NCBI RefSeq assembly: GCF_009604375.1
Contig: NZ_WEGH01000008.1
Span: 1 to 43,933, forward strand
Direction of reading: 5' to 3'
DNA: 43,933 nt
Source of the DNA: Actinomadura macrotermitis
Lineage (GTDB): Bacteria > Actinomycetota > Actinomycetes > Streptosporangiales > Streptosporangiaceae
Shown here: in pieces, positions 8,121 to 16,931 of the stretch
How the letters are laid out: each line of letters starts with the position of its first letter
Numbering within the stretch: the stretch's first letter is position 1
The notes under the pieces: model-generated
The model's input: the letters and a program-made list of their open reading frames with translations, nothing else
What the model was told of the DNA's origin: nothing
The model's database searches: none
Position numbers and translations under genes: made by a program

Positions 8121-8896
8121 CCGAGAACGGCCAGCGCCTCGGCGTGCAGCTGCGGGGTGGCCGCCGCGATGACGAAGCCGCCCTCGACCGGGGTGCGGCC
8201 CTGCCGGTCGGTGACCACGCCGCCCGCCGCCTCGATGATCGGGATGAGGGGGACGATGTCGTAGGAGTGCAGCTGGTTCTCCACGACCAGGTCGAGCTGG
8301 CCGAGCGCGAGCAGGCAGTAGGAGTAGCAGTCGCCGCCGAAGCGCTGCAGCCGCACCGCGCCGGAGATCCGCTCGAACGCCGCCCGCTCGTCGTCGGTGG
8401 CGAACATGCTCGGGTGCGTGGTGTACATGACGGCGTCGCCCAGCGCGGTCGTGGCGCGGGTGCGCAGCGGTGACCGGCCGGCGGGCCCGGTGAAGGTGCC
8501 GGCGCCGTCGACGGCCGCGAACGTCTCGCCGAGGTAGGGCTGGTGCATCCAGCCGGCGACGGGGCGGTCGCCGTCCAGCAGGCCGACCAGGATGCCCCAG
8601 GCGGGGACGCCGCTGACGAACGCCTTGGTCCCGTCGATCGGGTCGATCACCCAGCAGCGCCGCGCCGCCGGGTCGCCGGTGAGGCCCTGCTCCTCGCCGA
8701 GGACGCGGTCGGCGGGGAAGCGCTCGGCCAGGCCCGCGCGCAGCAGCGTCTCCACGGCCTTGTCGGCCTCGGTCACCGGGTCGTAGCCGCCCGGGCCGCC
8801 CTTGTCCAGGGTGCCGAGCGCGGCCGGGTCCGCGCGGAACCAGCGCAGCGCGAGGCGGCCCGCCTCGGCGAGCAGGCCGGCGATGTCGTCGTGCAT
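8117..8896 (-). CDS. hisN: Histidinol-phosphatase, inositol monophosphatase-like
   Basis: HisN dephosphorylates L-histidinol phosphate in histidine biosynthesis. The 259-residue product carries the Mg2+-binding motifs of the IMPase superfamily: DPVTEADKAVE, GEEQG, DPIDGTKAF and, near the C-terminus, SYDIVPLIPIIEAAGG. The length fits the actinobacterial enzyme. ATG 8896 is preceded by a GGAG ribosome-binding site and lies five bases after the Sacsin-like gene. The order DUF3027, Sacsin-like ATPase, hisN forms a tight minus-strand operon. An inositol monophosphatase activity cannot be excluded, but the sequence around the motifs favours HisN. Confidence 0.9.
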   Translation of the reverse strand: MHDDIAGLLAEAGRLALRWFRADPAALGTLDKGGPGGYDPVTEADKAVETLLRAGLAERFPADRVLGEEQGLTGDPAARRCWVIDPIDGTKAFVSGVPAWGILVGLLDGDRPVAGWMHQPYLGETFAAVDGAGTFTGPAGRSPLRTRATTALGDAVMYTTHPSMFATDDERAAFERISGAVRLQRFGGDCYSYCLLALGQLDLVVENQLHSYDIVPLIPIIEAAGGVVTDRQGRTPVEGGFVIAAATPQLHAEALAVLG

Positions 8897-8901
8897 GGGT
8901 C

Positions 8902-11900
8902 TCACTCCAGGTCGGCTTCGGCGAGCAGGTCGGGCAGGCGGCCGGGGTCGCGCAGCACCGCCTCGGCGAGCAGCCGGTCGGGCCAGGCCCCGCAGGTCCA
9001 GGCCAGCGCGCGGGCCAGGCCGGCGGCGCCGGCCGCGTGCGGTTCACCGCCGCCGCACCACCAGGTGACCGGCACGCCGTCCACGACGAGGCTCTCGTAC
9101 GCGGTGTAGTTCTCCGGGGCGCCGGGCAGGACGGCGCGGACGATGTCCGGAACCGGCCGCTTCTCCCCTGCCGTCTCGACGGCCCCGGCGACCTCCTCGC
9201 TCGCCAGCGGCAGGTCCAGCAGCTCGGCCAGGTGCTCGGCGGTGCCGTGCGCCGGGATCACCAGGGGCTGGCCGGTGAGCAGCGGCAGCAGGTCGGGGCG
9301 GTCCAGGACGAGCGCGTCGGCCGCGTCGACGACCTCCACGACGCCGTCCACGATCGCGCGGACGCGGGCGGGCGGGTCCAGCCGCAGGTCCGGGGTTTCG
9401 GCGAGGGCCGTCCACAGCGCGCCGAGGCGTTCGCGGGTGACGGCCCGGCCGGGGTCGCCCAGGCGGTCCAGCAGTTCAGCGGCGCCGCCGGGCTCGCGCA
9501 GCAGGCCGTCCAGCGAGGTCCGCACGCCGAGCGCGAGCAGCAACTGCTCGTCCAGGCCCTCGGGGGCGGGGTCGTAGAGGCCGGCGAGCAGGTCGTCCTC
9601 GCCGGGCAGCCGGAACTCGGCGGGGTGGCGGCCGTCCAGGATCGGGTGCCGGCGCAGCCACCACGCGGTGTAGGAGGGGACGGCGGCGCGGCGCCCGCCG
9701 TGCAGCGAGGCGTAGGCGGGCTCGACGACGGCGGCGCGCAGCGGCGGCTCGGCGAGGAGGCGCAGCGCGGCGGGCCAGTCCGCGACGAGCTCCAGGTCGC
9801 GGACGGCCTGGAACTCCGGCAGCAGCGGCGGCAGCTCCTGCATGCCGAGCCGGTCCAGGACCTCCTCGGCCCAGCGGTCCTCGTCGTCGAGGTGGAACGA
9901 CTCGGCCTGGTCGGCGAGGCCGGTCAGGTCGACGTCCTCGCCGCGCACGAGCGCGAACCCGTCGAGCACGCCGGCGGCGGTGAGGGCGTCGGCGCCCCAG
10001 CGTTCCAGCAGGTCGCCCGGGACGACGCCGAACGGCGCGTCATCGGCCATGATCTCGCGCAGCGGGCTGCCCGGCAGCAGCAGCTCGCCCGCCGCGTACA
10101 GCTCGCCGTCGGCGCCGGGCAGGGCCAGCTCGGCCAGCCACGGCTCGTCGCCGGGGTCCAGGTGCGCGGCGGCGACCAGGCCGAGGACCGCCTCGGCGAT
10201 CTCGGCGGGGTCGTCGGCGTCGAAGGAGTCCTCGGCGGCGGCGCGGACGGCCGGGTCGGCCAGGATCGCGCGGGGCCCGGCGTCCAGGGCGCCGAGCCGC
10301 GACAGCAGCGGGTGCACCGCCTCGGGGTGGACGAAGCGCAGCCCGAGCGGCTCCAGCGGCGCCGGGTCGATCTCGTCGGCGATCAGCAGCCCGCGCGGGC
10401 CGCGCACCAGCCGGTCCGAGGCGAGCGGGACCGGCAGCGCGCCGAGCCCCTCGATGGAGGCGGCGCCGAGGGCGTCGTAGAGGCCGTGCCACCAGGCGGG
10501 TTCGCGGTCGAGGGCGGCGAGGGCGTCCACGACGTCGGCCAGCTCCATGCGGCGCACGCCGAGGGCGGTCAGCGCCGGGTGGCGGGCCGGCCAGGCGGGC
10601 GGCACGAGGCCGGGCAGCACGTCGCCGAGGTACTCCACGAAGGCGGCGGGCGCGTCCACGACGGTGGCGTCGCGGCCGCGCAGCCGGCCCGGCAGCAGCG
10701 GCGCCTCGGGCAGCAGCGCCATGATCGCGCGGCGCAGGCGGGCGTCGAGCTCCCCGGCGGCGATACCGGCGGGGACCAGGTCCAGGACGGCGGGCGCGGC
10801 GGGCAGCTCGCTCAGCAGCCGGACATAGGTCTCGGCGGCGCGCTCGATCAGGAAGTCGGTCAGCGGGCCGGGCGCGACGTGGCGGCGGTCGGGCGCGAGA
10901 GGGAACGAGGCGATCAGCAGCGCGGGCAGGTCGAGGCGCTCGTCGCTGGGCGTCGGGGCGTGCAGGACGGCCGGTGTGCCGTCGGGCAGCGGCAGCGTCC
11001 ACCGCACCTGCCAGGTGGAGCGCGCGCGCTCCTCGGTGGGCCGGTCGGCGAGCAGCTCGGCGGGCACGTCGCCGTGCGCCTCTGCCGTATGCCATTCGCC
11101 GTCGGCCAGGGAAACCGTGCGGGTGACGCCGTCAACGTCGATCTCGATGGATTCCAGCGCCGGGAGCGCCAGCAGCAGCGCCGGGCCGACCTCGTCGAGC
11201 TGCCGACGCACCTGCTGGACGGCCGCGTCGTCGCGCAGCGGAAGGCGGACGACGGTCGCGAAGCCCTCCGGAAGCTCCGGAGGATCGATTTCGAACGGCA
11301 GGCGCAGCAGCGGAACCTGGCCGTTGCGACGCGTCAGCTCCTCGGCCAGCCCGGGTATTTCACGGACCAGCTCGCGCGCGCGCTCGGCCGACCACTGGAC
11401 TCCGCCGGACGCCGAGGCGATGGACGGCTCGTCGCTCACCGCCACGACGGCGGCGAACCCCACGCCGAAACGCCCCACCGCGGCCGAGTCGTCGCGTTTG
11501 GCCGACGCGCGCAGCGTCGACAACGCCTCGACCCCGGCGGCGTCCAGCGGCGCGCCGGTGTTGAAGGCGCTCAGCCGGTTCCCGGACAGCTCCAGCCGGA
11601 GCCGCCCCGGCGCTCCGCTTCCTTGGGGGGCACCCCCAATACCTCGGCGCGTCGCAAGCTCCGGGCCCCTCGGCCCCCCGCTTCCTTGGGGGACACCCCC
11701 AACGCCGAGGCGCGTCGCAGGCTCCGGGCCCCTCGGCCCCCCGCTTCCTTGAGGGGCACCCCCAACACCGAGGCGCGTCGCAAGCTCCGGGCGCCCTGGC
11801 CCCCCGCTTCCTTGGGGGGCACCCCCAACACCGAGGGGCGTCGCAAGCTCCGGGCCCCTCGGCCCCCCGCTTCCCTGGGGGACATCCCCAACACCGGGAC

Positions 11901-12102
11901 GCGTCGCAGGCTCCGGGCGCCTCGGTCCTCCGGCCCGGACGGCGGCGTCGGCGGCGTTCTGCGCCAGCTCGACCACGACCCGGTCGCGGTAGCCGCCGAG
12001 CGCGTGGTCCTCTTCGGTGTTGGCGTCCTCGCGGAACCGCGCGGGCGAGTCCGCCCACGCCCGCAGGACCCGTTCGCGGATCAGGTCCGCCCGCAGCGCC
12101 AC
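8902..12102 (-). CDS. Sacsin/Hsp90-type GHKL ATPase protein with internal 21-residue repeats
   Basis: This large protein (1066 residues) has a Bergerat-fold ATPase domain at its N-terminus, as in sacsin and the actinobacterial molecular chaperone Hsp90-like family. The N-box is VVELAQNAADAA, the G1-like box NTGAPLDAAGVEAL, and the G2 box GRFGVGFAAV. The remaining ~800 residues are Leu/Ala/Asp-rich without a catalytic motif I can name. Between the N-box helix and the next strand lies an insertion of five 21-residue repeats (consensus GGPRGPELATRLGVGGAPQGS). The flanking sequence ...VRAG and ...APGRLRLEL would join neatly without it. I start at GTG 12102, eight bases after the stop of the DUF3027 gene. 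The frame stays open far upstream, but that part overlaps DUF3027 and is not coding. Confidence 0.88.
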   Translation of the reverse strand: MALRADLIRERVLRAWADSPARFREDANTEEDHALGGYRDRVVVELAQNAADAAVRAGGPRRPEPATRPGVGDVPQGSGGPRGPELATPLGVGGAPQGSGGPGRPELATRLGVGGAPQGSGGPRGPEPATRLGVGGVPQGSGGPRGPELATRRGIGGAPQGSGAPGRLRLELSGNRLSAFNTGAPLDAAGVEALSTLRASAKRDDSAAVGRFGVGFAAVVAVSDEPSIASASGGVQWSAERARELVREIPGLAEELTRRNGQVPLLRLPFEIDPPELPEGFATVVRLPLRDDAAVQQVRRQLDEVGPALLLALPALESIEIDVDGVTRTVSLADGEWHTAEAHGDVPAELLADRPTEERARSTWQVRWTLPLPDGTPAVLHAPTPSDERLDLPALLIASFPLAPDRRHVAPGPLTDFLIERAAETYVRLLSELPAAPAVLDLVPAGIAAGELDARLRRAIMALLPEAPLLPGRLRGRDATVVDAPAAFVEYLGDVLPGLVPPAWPARHPALTALGVRRMELADVVDALAALDREPAWWHGLYDALGAASIEGLGALPVPLASDRLVRGPRGLLIADEIDPAPLEPLGLRFVHPEAVHPLLSRLGALDAGPRAILADPAVRAAAEDSFDADDPAEIAEAVLGLVAAAHLDPGDEPWLAELALPGADGELYAAGELLLPGSPLREIMADDAPFGVVPGDLLERWGADALTAAGVLDGFALVRGEDVDLTGLADQAESFHLDDEDRWAEEVLDRLGMQELPPLLPEFQAVRDLELVADWPAALRLLAEPPLRAAVVEPAYASLHGGRRAAVPSYTAWWLRRHPILDGRHPAEFRLPGEDDLLAGLYDPAPEGLDEQLLLALGVRTSLDGLLREPGGAAELLDRLGDPGRAVTRERLGALWTALAETPDLRLDPPARVRAIVDGVVEVVDAADALVLDRPDLLPLLTGQPLVIPAHGTAEHLAELLDLPLASEEVAGAVETAGEKRPVPDIVRAVLPGAPENYTAYESLVVDGVPVTWWCGGGEPHAAGAAGLARALAWTCGAWPDRLLAEAVLRDPGRLPDLLAEADLE
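11617..11931. repeat. Five tandem 63-bp repeats inside the ATPase gene
   Basis: Five units start at 11617, 11680, 11743, 11806 and 11869, with an exact period of 63 bp, so the reading frame is kept (21 residues per unit). On the plus strand each unit contains a dyad of the form TTGGGGG-n-CCCCCAA, followed by a GCGTCGC...CTCCGGGCCCCTCGG segment. Units differ by a few bases each, so they are not fresh identical copies. There are no spacers. Confidence 0.95.
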
Positions 12103-12110
12103 CGGGGCGG

Positions 12111-12929
12111 TCAGCTGTGCCCGAGGGCTTCGTCGGCCGCCGGATCGGCGATCGGGCCGGTGGAGACGATCTCGTAGTCCAGCTCGTCCAGCACCGGCGG
12201 GCCGTGCTCGGAGGCGGGCGGGATCACCACGGCCTCCGAGTGCGCGCCGCAGCCGTGGTCCGCCGACACCACCCGGCCGTCGTCGGGCGCGTACTCGTTG
12301 GCGCACACCCCGAACACCTGCCGCAGCCCGCCGGCGAGCGGCAGGTAGAAGCCGCAGGTGGCGCAGTGCGCCGGGGCCGACATCGCGATCGGGGCGCGCG
12401 GCCCGGCGACGCCCTCGTACCAGCGCGCCGCGGCCTCGTCGCGGCCCTCCTGCGACATCACCCGGACCCGGCCGAGGCCGAGCTCCCACTGCAGCTGCAC
12501 GTCGGTGGCGTCGCTGACCTCGGTGAAGCCGGGGACGAGCCGCGGGTCGTCGGCCGGGGTCGGCAGCAGGTCGCCGGGGCCGAGGTCGCCCGGCCGCAGC
12601 CGCTCCAGCCACGGCACCCACGCCGGGGCCAGCAGCGCCCGGTCGCCGGGCAGCAGCACGACCTCGTCGACGGTGACGTTGCGGGCGCGCGCCGCCCGCG
12701 CCACCGTCACCGCCCAGCGCCACCCGACATAGGCCTGGTCCAGGCACTCGAAGTAGTGGGTGACCACTCGGTCGCCGTCCACGGTCAGGCCGAGATGCTC
12801 GCCCGCCTTGGACGGCCAGGCCGTCTCGTCGGCCGCCTCCCGTGCCAGATCGACGGCCCCGGCGCAGGCGGGGTCGACGGCGGGTGTGCGGGTGCGGCGC
12901 GCGGGGCTGGTCTGACGGAGTGGGCTCAC
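12111..12929 (-). CDS. DUF3027 family protein
   Basis: The 272-residue protein matches the actinobacterial DUF3027 family, which is nearly universal in filamentous actinomycetes and has no assigned function. Characteristic parts are VDGDRVVTHYFECLDQAYVGWRW, a central VVLLPGDRALLAPAWVPWLERLRPGDLG stretch, and a cysteine-containing segment CATCGFYLPLAG followed by CANEYAPDDG...HGCGAH. The cysteines and histidine could bind zinc, which is inference. The start is GTG 12929. It heads the minus-strand operon with the Sacsin-like ATPase and hisN. Confidence 0.9.
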   Translation of the reverse strand: MSPLRQTSPARRTRTPAVDPACAGAVDLAREAADETAWPSKAGEHLGLTVDGDRVVTHYFECLDQAYVGWRWAVTVARAARARNVTVDEVVLLPGDRALLAPAWVPWLERLRPGDLGPGDLLPTPADDPRLVPGFTEVSDATDVQLQWELGLGRVRVMSQEGRDEAAARWYEGVAGPRAPIAMSAPAHCATCGFYLPLAGGLRQVFGVCANEYAPDDGRVVSADHGCGAHSEAVVIPPASEHGPPVLDELDYEIVSTGPIADPAADEALGHS

Positions 12930-13066
12930 ATGTCAATTCTCGCCCATGGAAGGACGTGTCCGCGCACCCCGCCTCCCCCTGAACGCCCACAGCACGGTCA
13001 AGGCGGGGTGAGGCGGCCCGCCCGCCGGGAACGTATCTTCGATCAAGGGCCCGGAAGGGAGGCCGG

Positions 13067-14452
13067 ATGGACCTGCGGGAACGGCTCGGCCCGGTGTACC
13101 GGGCCTGCGCGCGCGTGCGCGCCGGGACGCGCGGCGCGGCCCGGCTGGCCCGGCGCGCCACGCACGCGCACGGCGCCGGATCGAGCGGCCTCGGCACCCT
13201 GATCGAGACCGCCGCGCTGAACTCGGCGGGCGACGCGCTGGTCGCCGTCGCCCTCGCCGGGACGATCTTCTTCGGCCTGGACGTGGACCAGGCGCGCGGC
13301 CAGGTGGCCCTGTACCTGCTGGTGACGATGGCGCCGTTCGCCCTCGTCGCGCCGCTGATCGGGCCCGCGCTGGACCGGATGCGCCACATCAGCCGCTACG
13401 CCGTCGCCGGCACGTTCGCGGCGCGCGGGCTGCTCTGCTGGGCGATGGCGGGCGCGGTCGCCCACGGCGACCAGGTGACGTTCCTGCCCGCCGCGTTCGG
13501 GGTGCTGGTGCTGTCCAAGGCGTTCGGGGTGCTGCGCGCGGCGATCACGCCCCGGGTGCTGCCGGCGCGGGTCACGCTGGTGACCGCGAACGCGCGGGCG
13601 TCGTTCGCCGGGCTGGTCGCGGCGTCGGCGGTGGTGCCGGTCGCGGCGGGCCTGGCCGCCTGGATCGGGCCGGCGTGGCTGCTGCGCCTCGGCACCGCGG
13701 TGTTCCTGCTCGGCAGCGTCGGCGCGGTGCGGCTGCCCCGGCACGCCGACGTCCCCGACGTCGCGGAGGAGGCGAAGGCCCCGGCGCCCGGGAAACAGGC
13801 CCGGCGGCGGTGGCGGACGCTGCCGCGCGTCGGCCCCGCCGTCGCCGAGGCGATGCAGGCCAACGCCGCGCTGCGCGCCTTCTCCGGCTTCCTGATCATC
13901 TATCTGGCGTTCCTGCTGCGCCAGGAGCGTTTCGACCCGGTGTCCGGCGACGCCGCGCTCGGGCTGCTGGCCGCCGCGGCGGGAGCGGGCGGCCTCGCCG
14001 GCACCGCCCTCGGCGCCTGGGCCAAAGCGCGCGCGCCGCGCCTGATCGGCTACGCCGCGCTGACGGCGGTGACCGCCGCCGCCGTCGCGGGCGCCGTGCT
14101 GTTCGGCCTGTGGGCCGCGCTGTTGGTGGCGCTCGCCGCCGGGCTCGGCCAGTCGCTCGGCAAGCTGTCGATGGACGCGGTGGTGCAGCGCGAGATCGGC
14201 GAAGAGGTCCGCTCGTCCACCTTCGCGGTCACCGAGACCCTGCACCAGCTGGTGTGGGTGCTCGGCGGGCTGGTCGGGCTCGGCATGTCGATCGTGGCGG
14301 ACGGGCAGGCCGGGCTGGCGATCGCGGCGGGCGCGCTCACGCTGGCGCTGGCCGTGCTGCTGCTGCGGCACGGCGCGCGCCGGACGCGGGCCGTGCCGGT
14401 GCGCGCCGACACCGCCCCCGACGTGGCGACCGACGCCGCGTCAGGGGGCTGA
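13067..14452 (+). CDS. MFS family transporter
   Basis: The 461-residue integral membrane protein has about 11-12 hydrophobic segments, with a basic cytoplasmic loop near residues 225-260 (KQARRRWRTLPRV). It fits the major facilitator superfamily, in the group related to drug exporters and lysophospholipid transporter-like proteins; the substrate is unknown. ATG 13067 is preceded by a strong GGAAGGGAGG ribosome-binding site. It is divergent from DUF3027 and convergent with the cold-shock gene, whose stop is only eight bases away. This arrangement is common in actinomycetes. Confidence 0.88.
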   Translation: MDLRERLGPVYRACARVRAGTRGAARLARRATHAHGAGSSGLGTLIETAALNSAGDALVAVALAGTIFFGLDVDQARGQVALYLLVTMAPFALVAPLIGPALDRMRHISRYAVAGTFAARGLLCWAMAGAVAHGDQVTFLPAAFGVLVLSKAFGVLRAAITPRVLPARVTLVTANARASFAGLVAASAVVPVAAGLAAWIGPAWLLRLGTAVFLLGSVGAVRLPRHADVPDVAEEAKAPAPGKQARRRWRTLPRVGPAVAEAMQANAALRAFSGFLIIYLAFLLRQERFDPVSGDAALGLLAAAAGAGGLAGTALGAWAKARAPRLIGYAALTAVTAAAVAGAVLFGLWAALLVALAAGLGQSLGKLSMDAVVQREIGEEVRSSTFAVTETLHQLVWVLGGLVGLGMSIVADGQAGLAIAAGALTLALAVLLLRHGARRTRAVPVRADTAPDVATDAASGG

Positions 14453-14469
14453 GCGCCGCGTCAGGGGGC
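14434..14469. repeat. 16-bp direct repeat at convergent gene ends
   Basis: CGCCGCGTCAGGGGGC occurs at 14434-14449 and again at 14454-14469, offset by 20 bp. The first copy ends the MFS gene; the second contains the stop codon (TCA on this strand) of the convergent cold-shock gene. It looks like a small local duplication that fixed both gene ends. Confidence 0.8.
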
Positions 14470-14859
14470 CGCCAGGTCGTCGGCGACCGCGCGCAGCACC
14501 GTGGCGATCTTCTTGGCCTCGGCCGGGGCCGGGTGCTTGCCGCGCCGGTAGGTGTTGGAGACCACGTCCAGCAGCTTGATCAGGTCCTCGGTGATGACGA
14601 CCATGTCCTCGGGCTTCTTGCGCCGCTGCTTGGCCACGGTCTTCTCCACCGACGGCAGCGTCTCCAGCACCCGCACCGACAGCGCCTGCTGCCCGCGCCG
14701 GCCCTCGGCCACGCCGAACTCGACCCGCTGCCCCGGCTTCAGCGCCGCCGCGCCGCCGGGGAGGGCGGAGGAATGCACGAAGACCTCACCGCCGTCGTCA
14801 CGGGTGAGGAAGCCGAATCCCTTGTCGGCGTCGTACCACTTGACCTTGCCAGTGGGCAC
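14461..14859 (-). CDS. Cold-shock domain protein with C-terminal extension
   Basis: Residues 1-65 form a cold-shock domain: GKVKWYDADKGFGFLTRDDG with RNP1 KGFGFLT, then VFVHSSAL with RNP2. The domain binds single-stranded RNA or DNA. Unlike ordinary 67-residue Csp proteins it has a further ~65 residues, basic then helical (VAKQRRKKPEDMVVITEDLIKLLDVV...), as in the actinobacterial 130-residue cold-shock family found next to this MFS gene. ATG 14859 follows a promoter-like sequence and an untranslated leader of about 35 bases. Confidence 0.93.
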   Translation of the reverse strand: MPTGKVKWYDADKGFGFLTRDDGGEVFVHSSALPGGAAALKPGQRVEFGVAEGRRGQQALSVRVLETLPSVEKTVAKQRRKKPEDMVVITEDLIKLLDVVSNTYRRGKHPAPAEAKKIATVLRAVADDLAAP

Positions 14860-14896
14860 GGGAGACCTCGTTCAGCTGCTCGTCGTGAATTGGCCT

Positions 14897-14940
14897 AAAG
14901 ATTAGCGCCACGGGAAGCGGCGTTGACAACGCCGGCGACT
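14897..14940 (-). promoter_or_regulatory. Likely promoter of the cold-shock gene
   Basis: Read on the minus strand, TTGTCA is followed by GCTAAT with 17 intervening bases (or TAATCT with 19), about 35-45 bases before the ATG at 14859. Spacing and sequence fit a housekeeping sigma promoter. The leader, like those of other csp genes, could carry temperature-dependent structure, but I see no strong hairpin. Confidence 0.45.
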
Positions 14941-15053
14941 CCCGCGACCAGTGCGGGCCAACGGACGCAAGCTATCGGGCGGCGGCCGCGAAGGCACCCG
15001 AATAACGGGCCCGCGGGCACGACTCCCCAGGTCGGAGATCATCTTGGGATGGG

Positions 15054-15710
15054 TCAGGACGCGGCCGCGCCGCCCGCCGCGAACGAGCCGAGCCAGTCCG
15101 GGAAAGCCAGCAGATCCGGCAGCACGACATCGGCGCCGTAGTCGGCGAGCGCCGCCGAGTCGAACATCCCGGTCGCCACCCCCACCGCCGTCGCCCCGGC
15201 GGCGCGCGCGGCGTCCACGTCGCCGACGTGGTCGCCTACGTAGGCCAGGGCGCCGTGCGCGCGCAGCGCCGCGCCCTTGTCGGCCCCGAACAGGCCGCCG
15301 ACGACGACGTCCACGTCCAGCCCCAGGAAGGCCGCGGTGCGCTCGGTGTCGGCCTGGTTCTTGCCCGAGACCACCACCACCCGGCCGCCCCGCGCGCGAA
15401 CCTGTGCGATCGCCTCGGTGGCGCCGGGCATCAGCACGGTCGCCGGGACGGCGAGGTCGGCGTACATGGCGCGGTAGCGGGCCACCATCGCCGGGACCTC
15501 GGCGGGCGGGAACCAGTAGCCGATCTCCACCTCCAGCGGCGGGCCGATGCGGCGCACCACCGCGTCGGTGTCGATCGGCACGCCCGTCTCCGCCGACAGG
15601 GCGCGGTAGACCGCGGCGATGCCGGTACGGGTGTCGGCGAGGGTGAGGTCGAGGTCGAAGCCGACGGCGAGGCCGGGGGCGGAGATTCGCGAGGGGGCTT
15701 GGTCCAGCAC
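15054..15710 (-). CDS. HAD family hydrolase (phosphatase)
   Basis: The 218-residue protein has all four HAD motifs: I, FDLDLTLAD with the nucleophile and acid/base aspartates; II, VVVVSGKN; III, a lysine in GADKGAAL; IV, GDHVGDVDAA. The helical cap between motifs I and II places it in the phosphoglycolate phosphatase-like (subfamily IA) group. The substrate is a small phosphomonoester but cannot be named. Stand-alone minus-strand gene; the start at ATG 15710 leaves a 12-residue non-conserved extension before motif I, so a later start is possible. Confidence 0.9.
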   Translation of the reverse strand: MLDQAPSRISAPGLAVGFDLDLTLADTRTGIAAVYRALSAETGVPIDTDAVVRRIGPPLEVEIGYWFPPAEVPAMVARYRAMYADLAVPATVLMPGATEAIAQVRARGGRVVVVSGKNQADTERTAAFLGLDVDVVVGGLFGADKGAALRAHGALAYVGDHVGDVDAARAAGATAVGVATGMFDSAALADYGADVVLPDLLAFPDWLGSFAAGGAAAS

Positions 15711-16017
15711 GCCCTACAGGGTAAAGGGATAAGTATGGGGAAAGACCCGGACGGATCCGCTGGACGTGCGCGAACCCGCGCTCCCCTGGTAGTGGCGATG
15801 CGACGGGATCCGAGTCGGAGAGCGCGGGCTTGTGTTGCGCACCGGCCGTCTCGCTTGCGGTTGTCCGGAACCGGTGTGTCCGGACGACTGAAACGACCCG
15901 TGTGATCCGGATATACCCACCACCCCCGGCAAAAACCGTATGACCAGGAAAAACCAGGGACCGGAAATCCCCAACCGAGGACCAAGCAGCACCTCGCCCG
16001 ACCCGAGAGAGGGCGCC
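15711..16017. other. Intergenic region between divergent genes
   Basis: About 300 bp upstream of both the HAD gene (minus) and the membrane protein at 16018 (plus). It holds two TGTCCGGA direct repeats near 15860-15890 and an AT-richer GGATATAC block near 15907, which may belong to the plus-strand promoter. No open frame here is convincing and no RNA gene is recognised. Confidence 0.45.
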
Positions 16018-16413
16018 ATGGCAGACCGACCCGACAAGACCACCGCGACGACCGGCACCCGCACCGAGACCGTCCCCGGCCGCCTCGCCCGCATCCGCCG
16101 GCCCGCCCCCGGCGGCGCCGCCGCGGCCCGCCGCCGCACCGTGTCCCTGCTGGCCGGCGTGGTGTCGGCCATCACCACGATCATCGTGCTGATCCTGGCC
16201 GTGCACATCGTGTTCGTGGCGTTCGAGGCCAACACCGGCAACGCGCTGGTCGGCCGGATCGCCGACTGGGCCGACGGCCTGGCCTGGCAGTTCAAGGACG
16301 TCTTCGAACCCGCGGACGCCAAGGTGCGCGTCGCGGTGAACTACGGCCTCGCCGCCGTGGTCTACCTGGTGATCGGCCGGCTGCTGGTCGGGCTGATCCG
16401 CCGGCTGGCCTGA
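16018..16413 (+). CDS. Small membrane protein, two predicted transmembrane helices
   Basis: The 131-residue protein has a hydrophilic Thr/Arg-rich N-terminus (residues 1-40), a first membrane helix of about 22 residues (LLAGVVSAITTIIVLILAVHI), a soluble middle (about 65-103), and a second membrane helix near the C-terminus (VNYGLAAVVYLVIGRLLVG). It resembles small actinobacterial proteins of unknown function. ATG 16018 is preceded by GAGAGGG. It lies 29 bp from the convergent acetyltransferase-like gene. I would not assign a function. Confidence 0.8.
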   Translation: MADRPDKTTATTGTRTETVPGRLARIRRPAPGGAAAARRRTVSLLAGVVSAITTIIVLILAVHIVFVAFEANTGNALVGRIADWADGLAWQFKDVFEPADAKVRVAVNYGLAAVVYLVIGRLLVGLIRRLA

Positions 16414-16442
16414 CCGCCGCCCCCGCCCCGGCCGGGGCCGCC

Positions 16443-16931
16443 TCAGCCGAGGTCGCGGCCGGGGAAGCGGACCTTCTCGAACGGCCACGCCGTGGTGACC
16501 CACTCCTTGACGAAGGCGGCCAGCTCCTTCTCCAGCGCGCCGTCGGGCTCGTCCGAGCGCACCCAGAACACCACCACCGCGTCGGCGTCCGCGCGGTCGG
16601 ACGGCGCGACGTGGATGCGGCCGAACTGGCGCTCCTCGTCCGGCGAGGTCACCACGTAGCTGAACGAGCGCCGCAGCTGCGCCTCCTTCTGCAGCCACGC
16701 CACGTCGATCAGCGCCTGCTCGAAGGTGAACTCGTGCTCCGGCCAGCCCCACTCGGGCCCGAACCGGCCGCGCAGCGCGGGCAGGCTGCCCATCACCGCG
16801 CCGTAGTCCTTGACCACGTCGTGCACGGTGATCGGGCGGATCCGGAAGCGCAGGCCGGCGACCAGCTCGGGGACGACGAAGTCCTCGGGCAGGAAGGCGT
16901 CCCGCCCCTCGATCCGTGCGGCGACAGCCAT
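16443..16931 (-). CDS. GNAT-like N-acetyltransferase
   Basis: The 162-residue product resembles a divergent actinobacterial GNAT subgroup. It begins with LPEDFVVPELVAGLRFRIRPITVHDVVKDYGAVM, continues through EFTFEQALIDVAWLQKEAQLRRSFSYVV, and has central strands with FGRIHVAPSD and AVVVFWVRS. The canonical acetyl-CoA loop (Q/RxxGxG/A) is not evident, so the assignment rests on overall pattern and activity is uncertain. ATG 16931 lacks a strong ribosome-binding site. Single gene, convergent with 16018. Confidence 0.7.
   Translation of the reverse strand: MAVAARIEGRDAFLPEDFVVPELVAGLRFRIRPITVHDVVKDYGAVMGSLPALRGRFGPEWGWPEHEFTFEQALIDVAWLQKEAQLRRSFSYVVTSPDEERQFGRIHVAPSDRADADAVVVFWVRSDEPDGALEKELAAFVKEWVTTAWPFEKVRFPGRDLG

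Noticed and set aside
11617..11931. CRISPR array or minisatellite outside genes
   Set aside because: Units are directly adjacent without spacers, keep the reading frame and are flanked by conserved domain sequence of the ATPase.
8902..13389. One continuous minus-strand open frame of about 1495 codons
   Set aside because: Only 8902-12102 has domain content. The upstream part overlaps the clearly coding DUF3027 and MFS genes and is Arg/Pro-rich shadow sequence.
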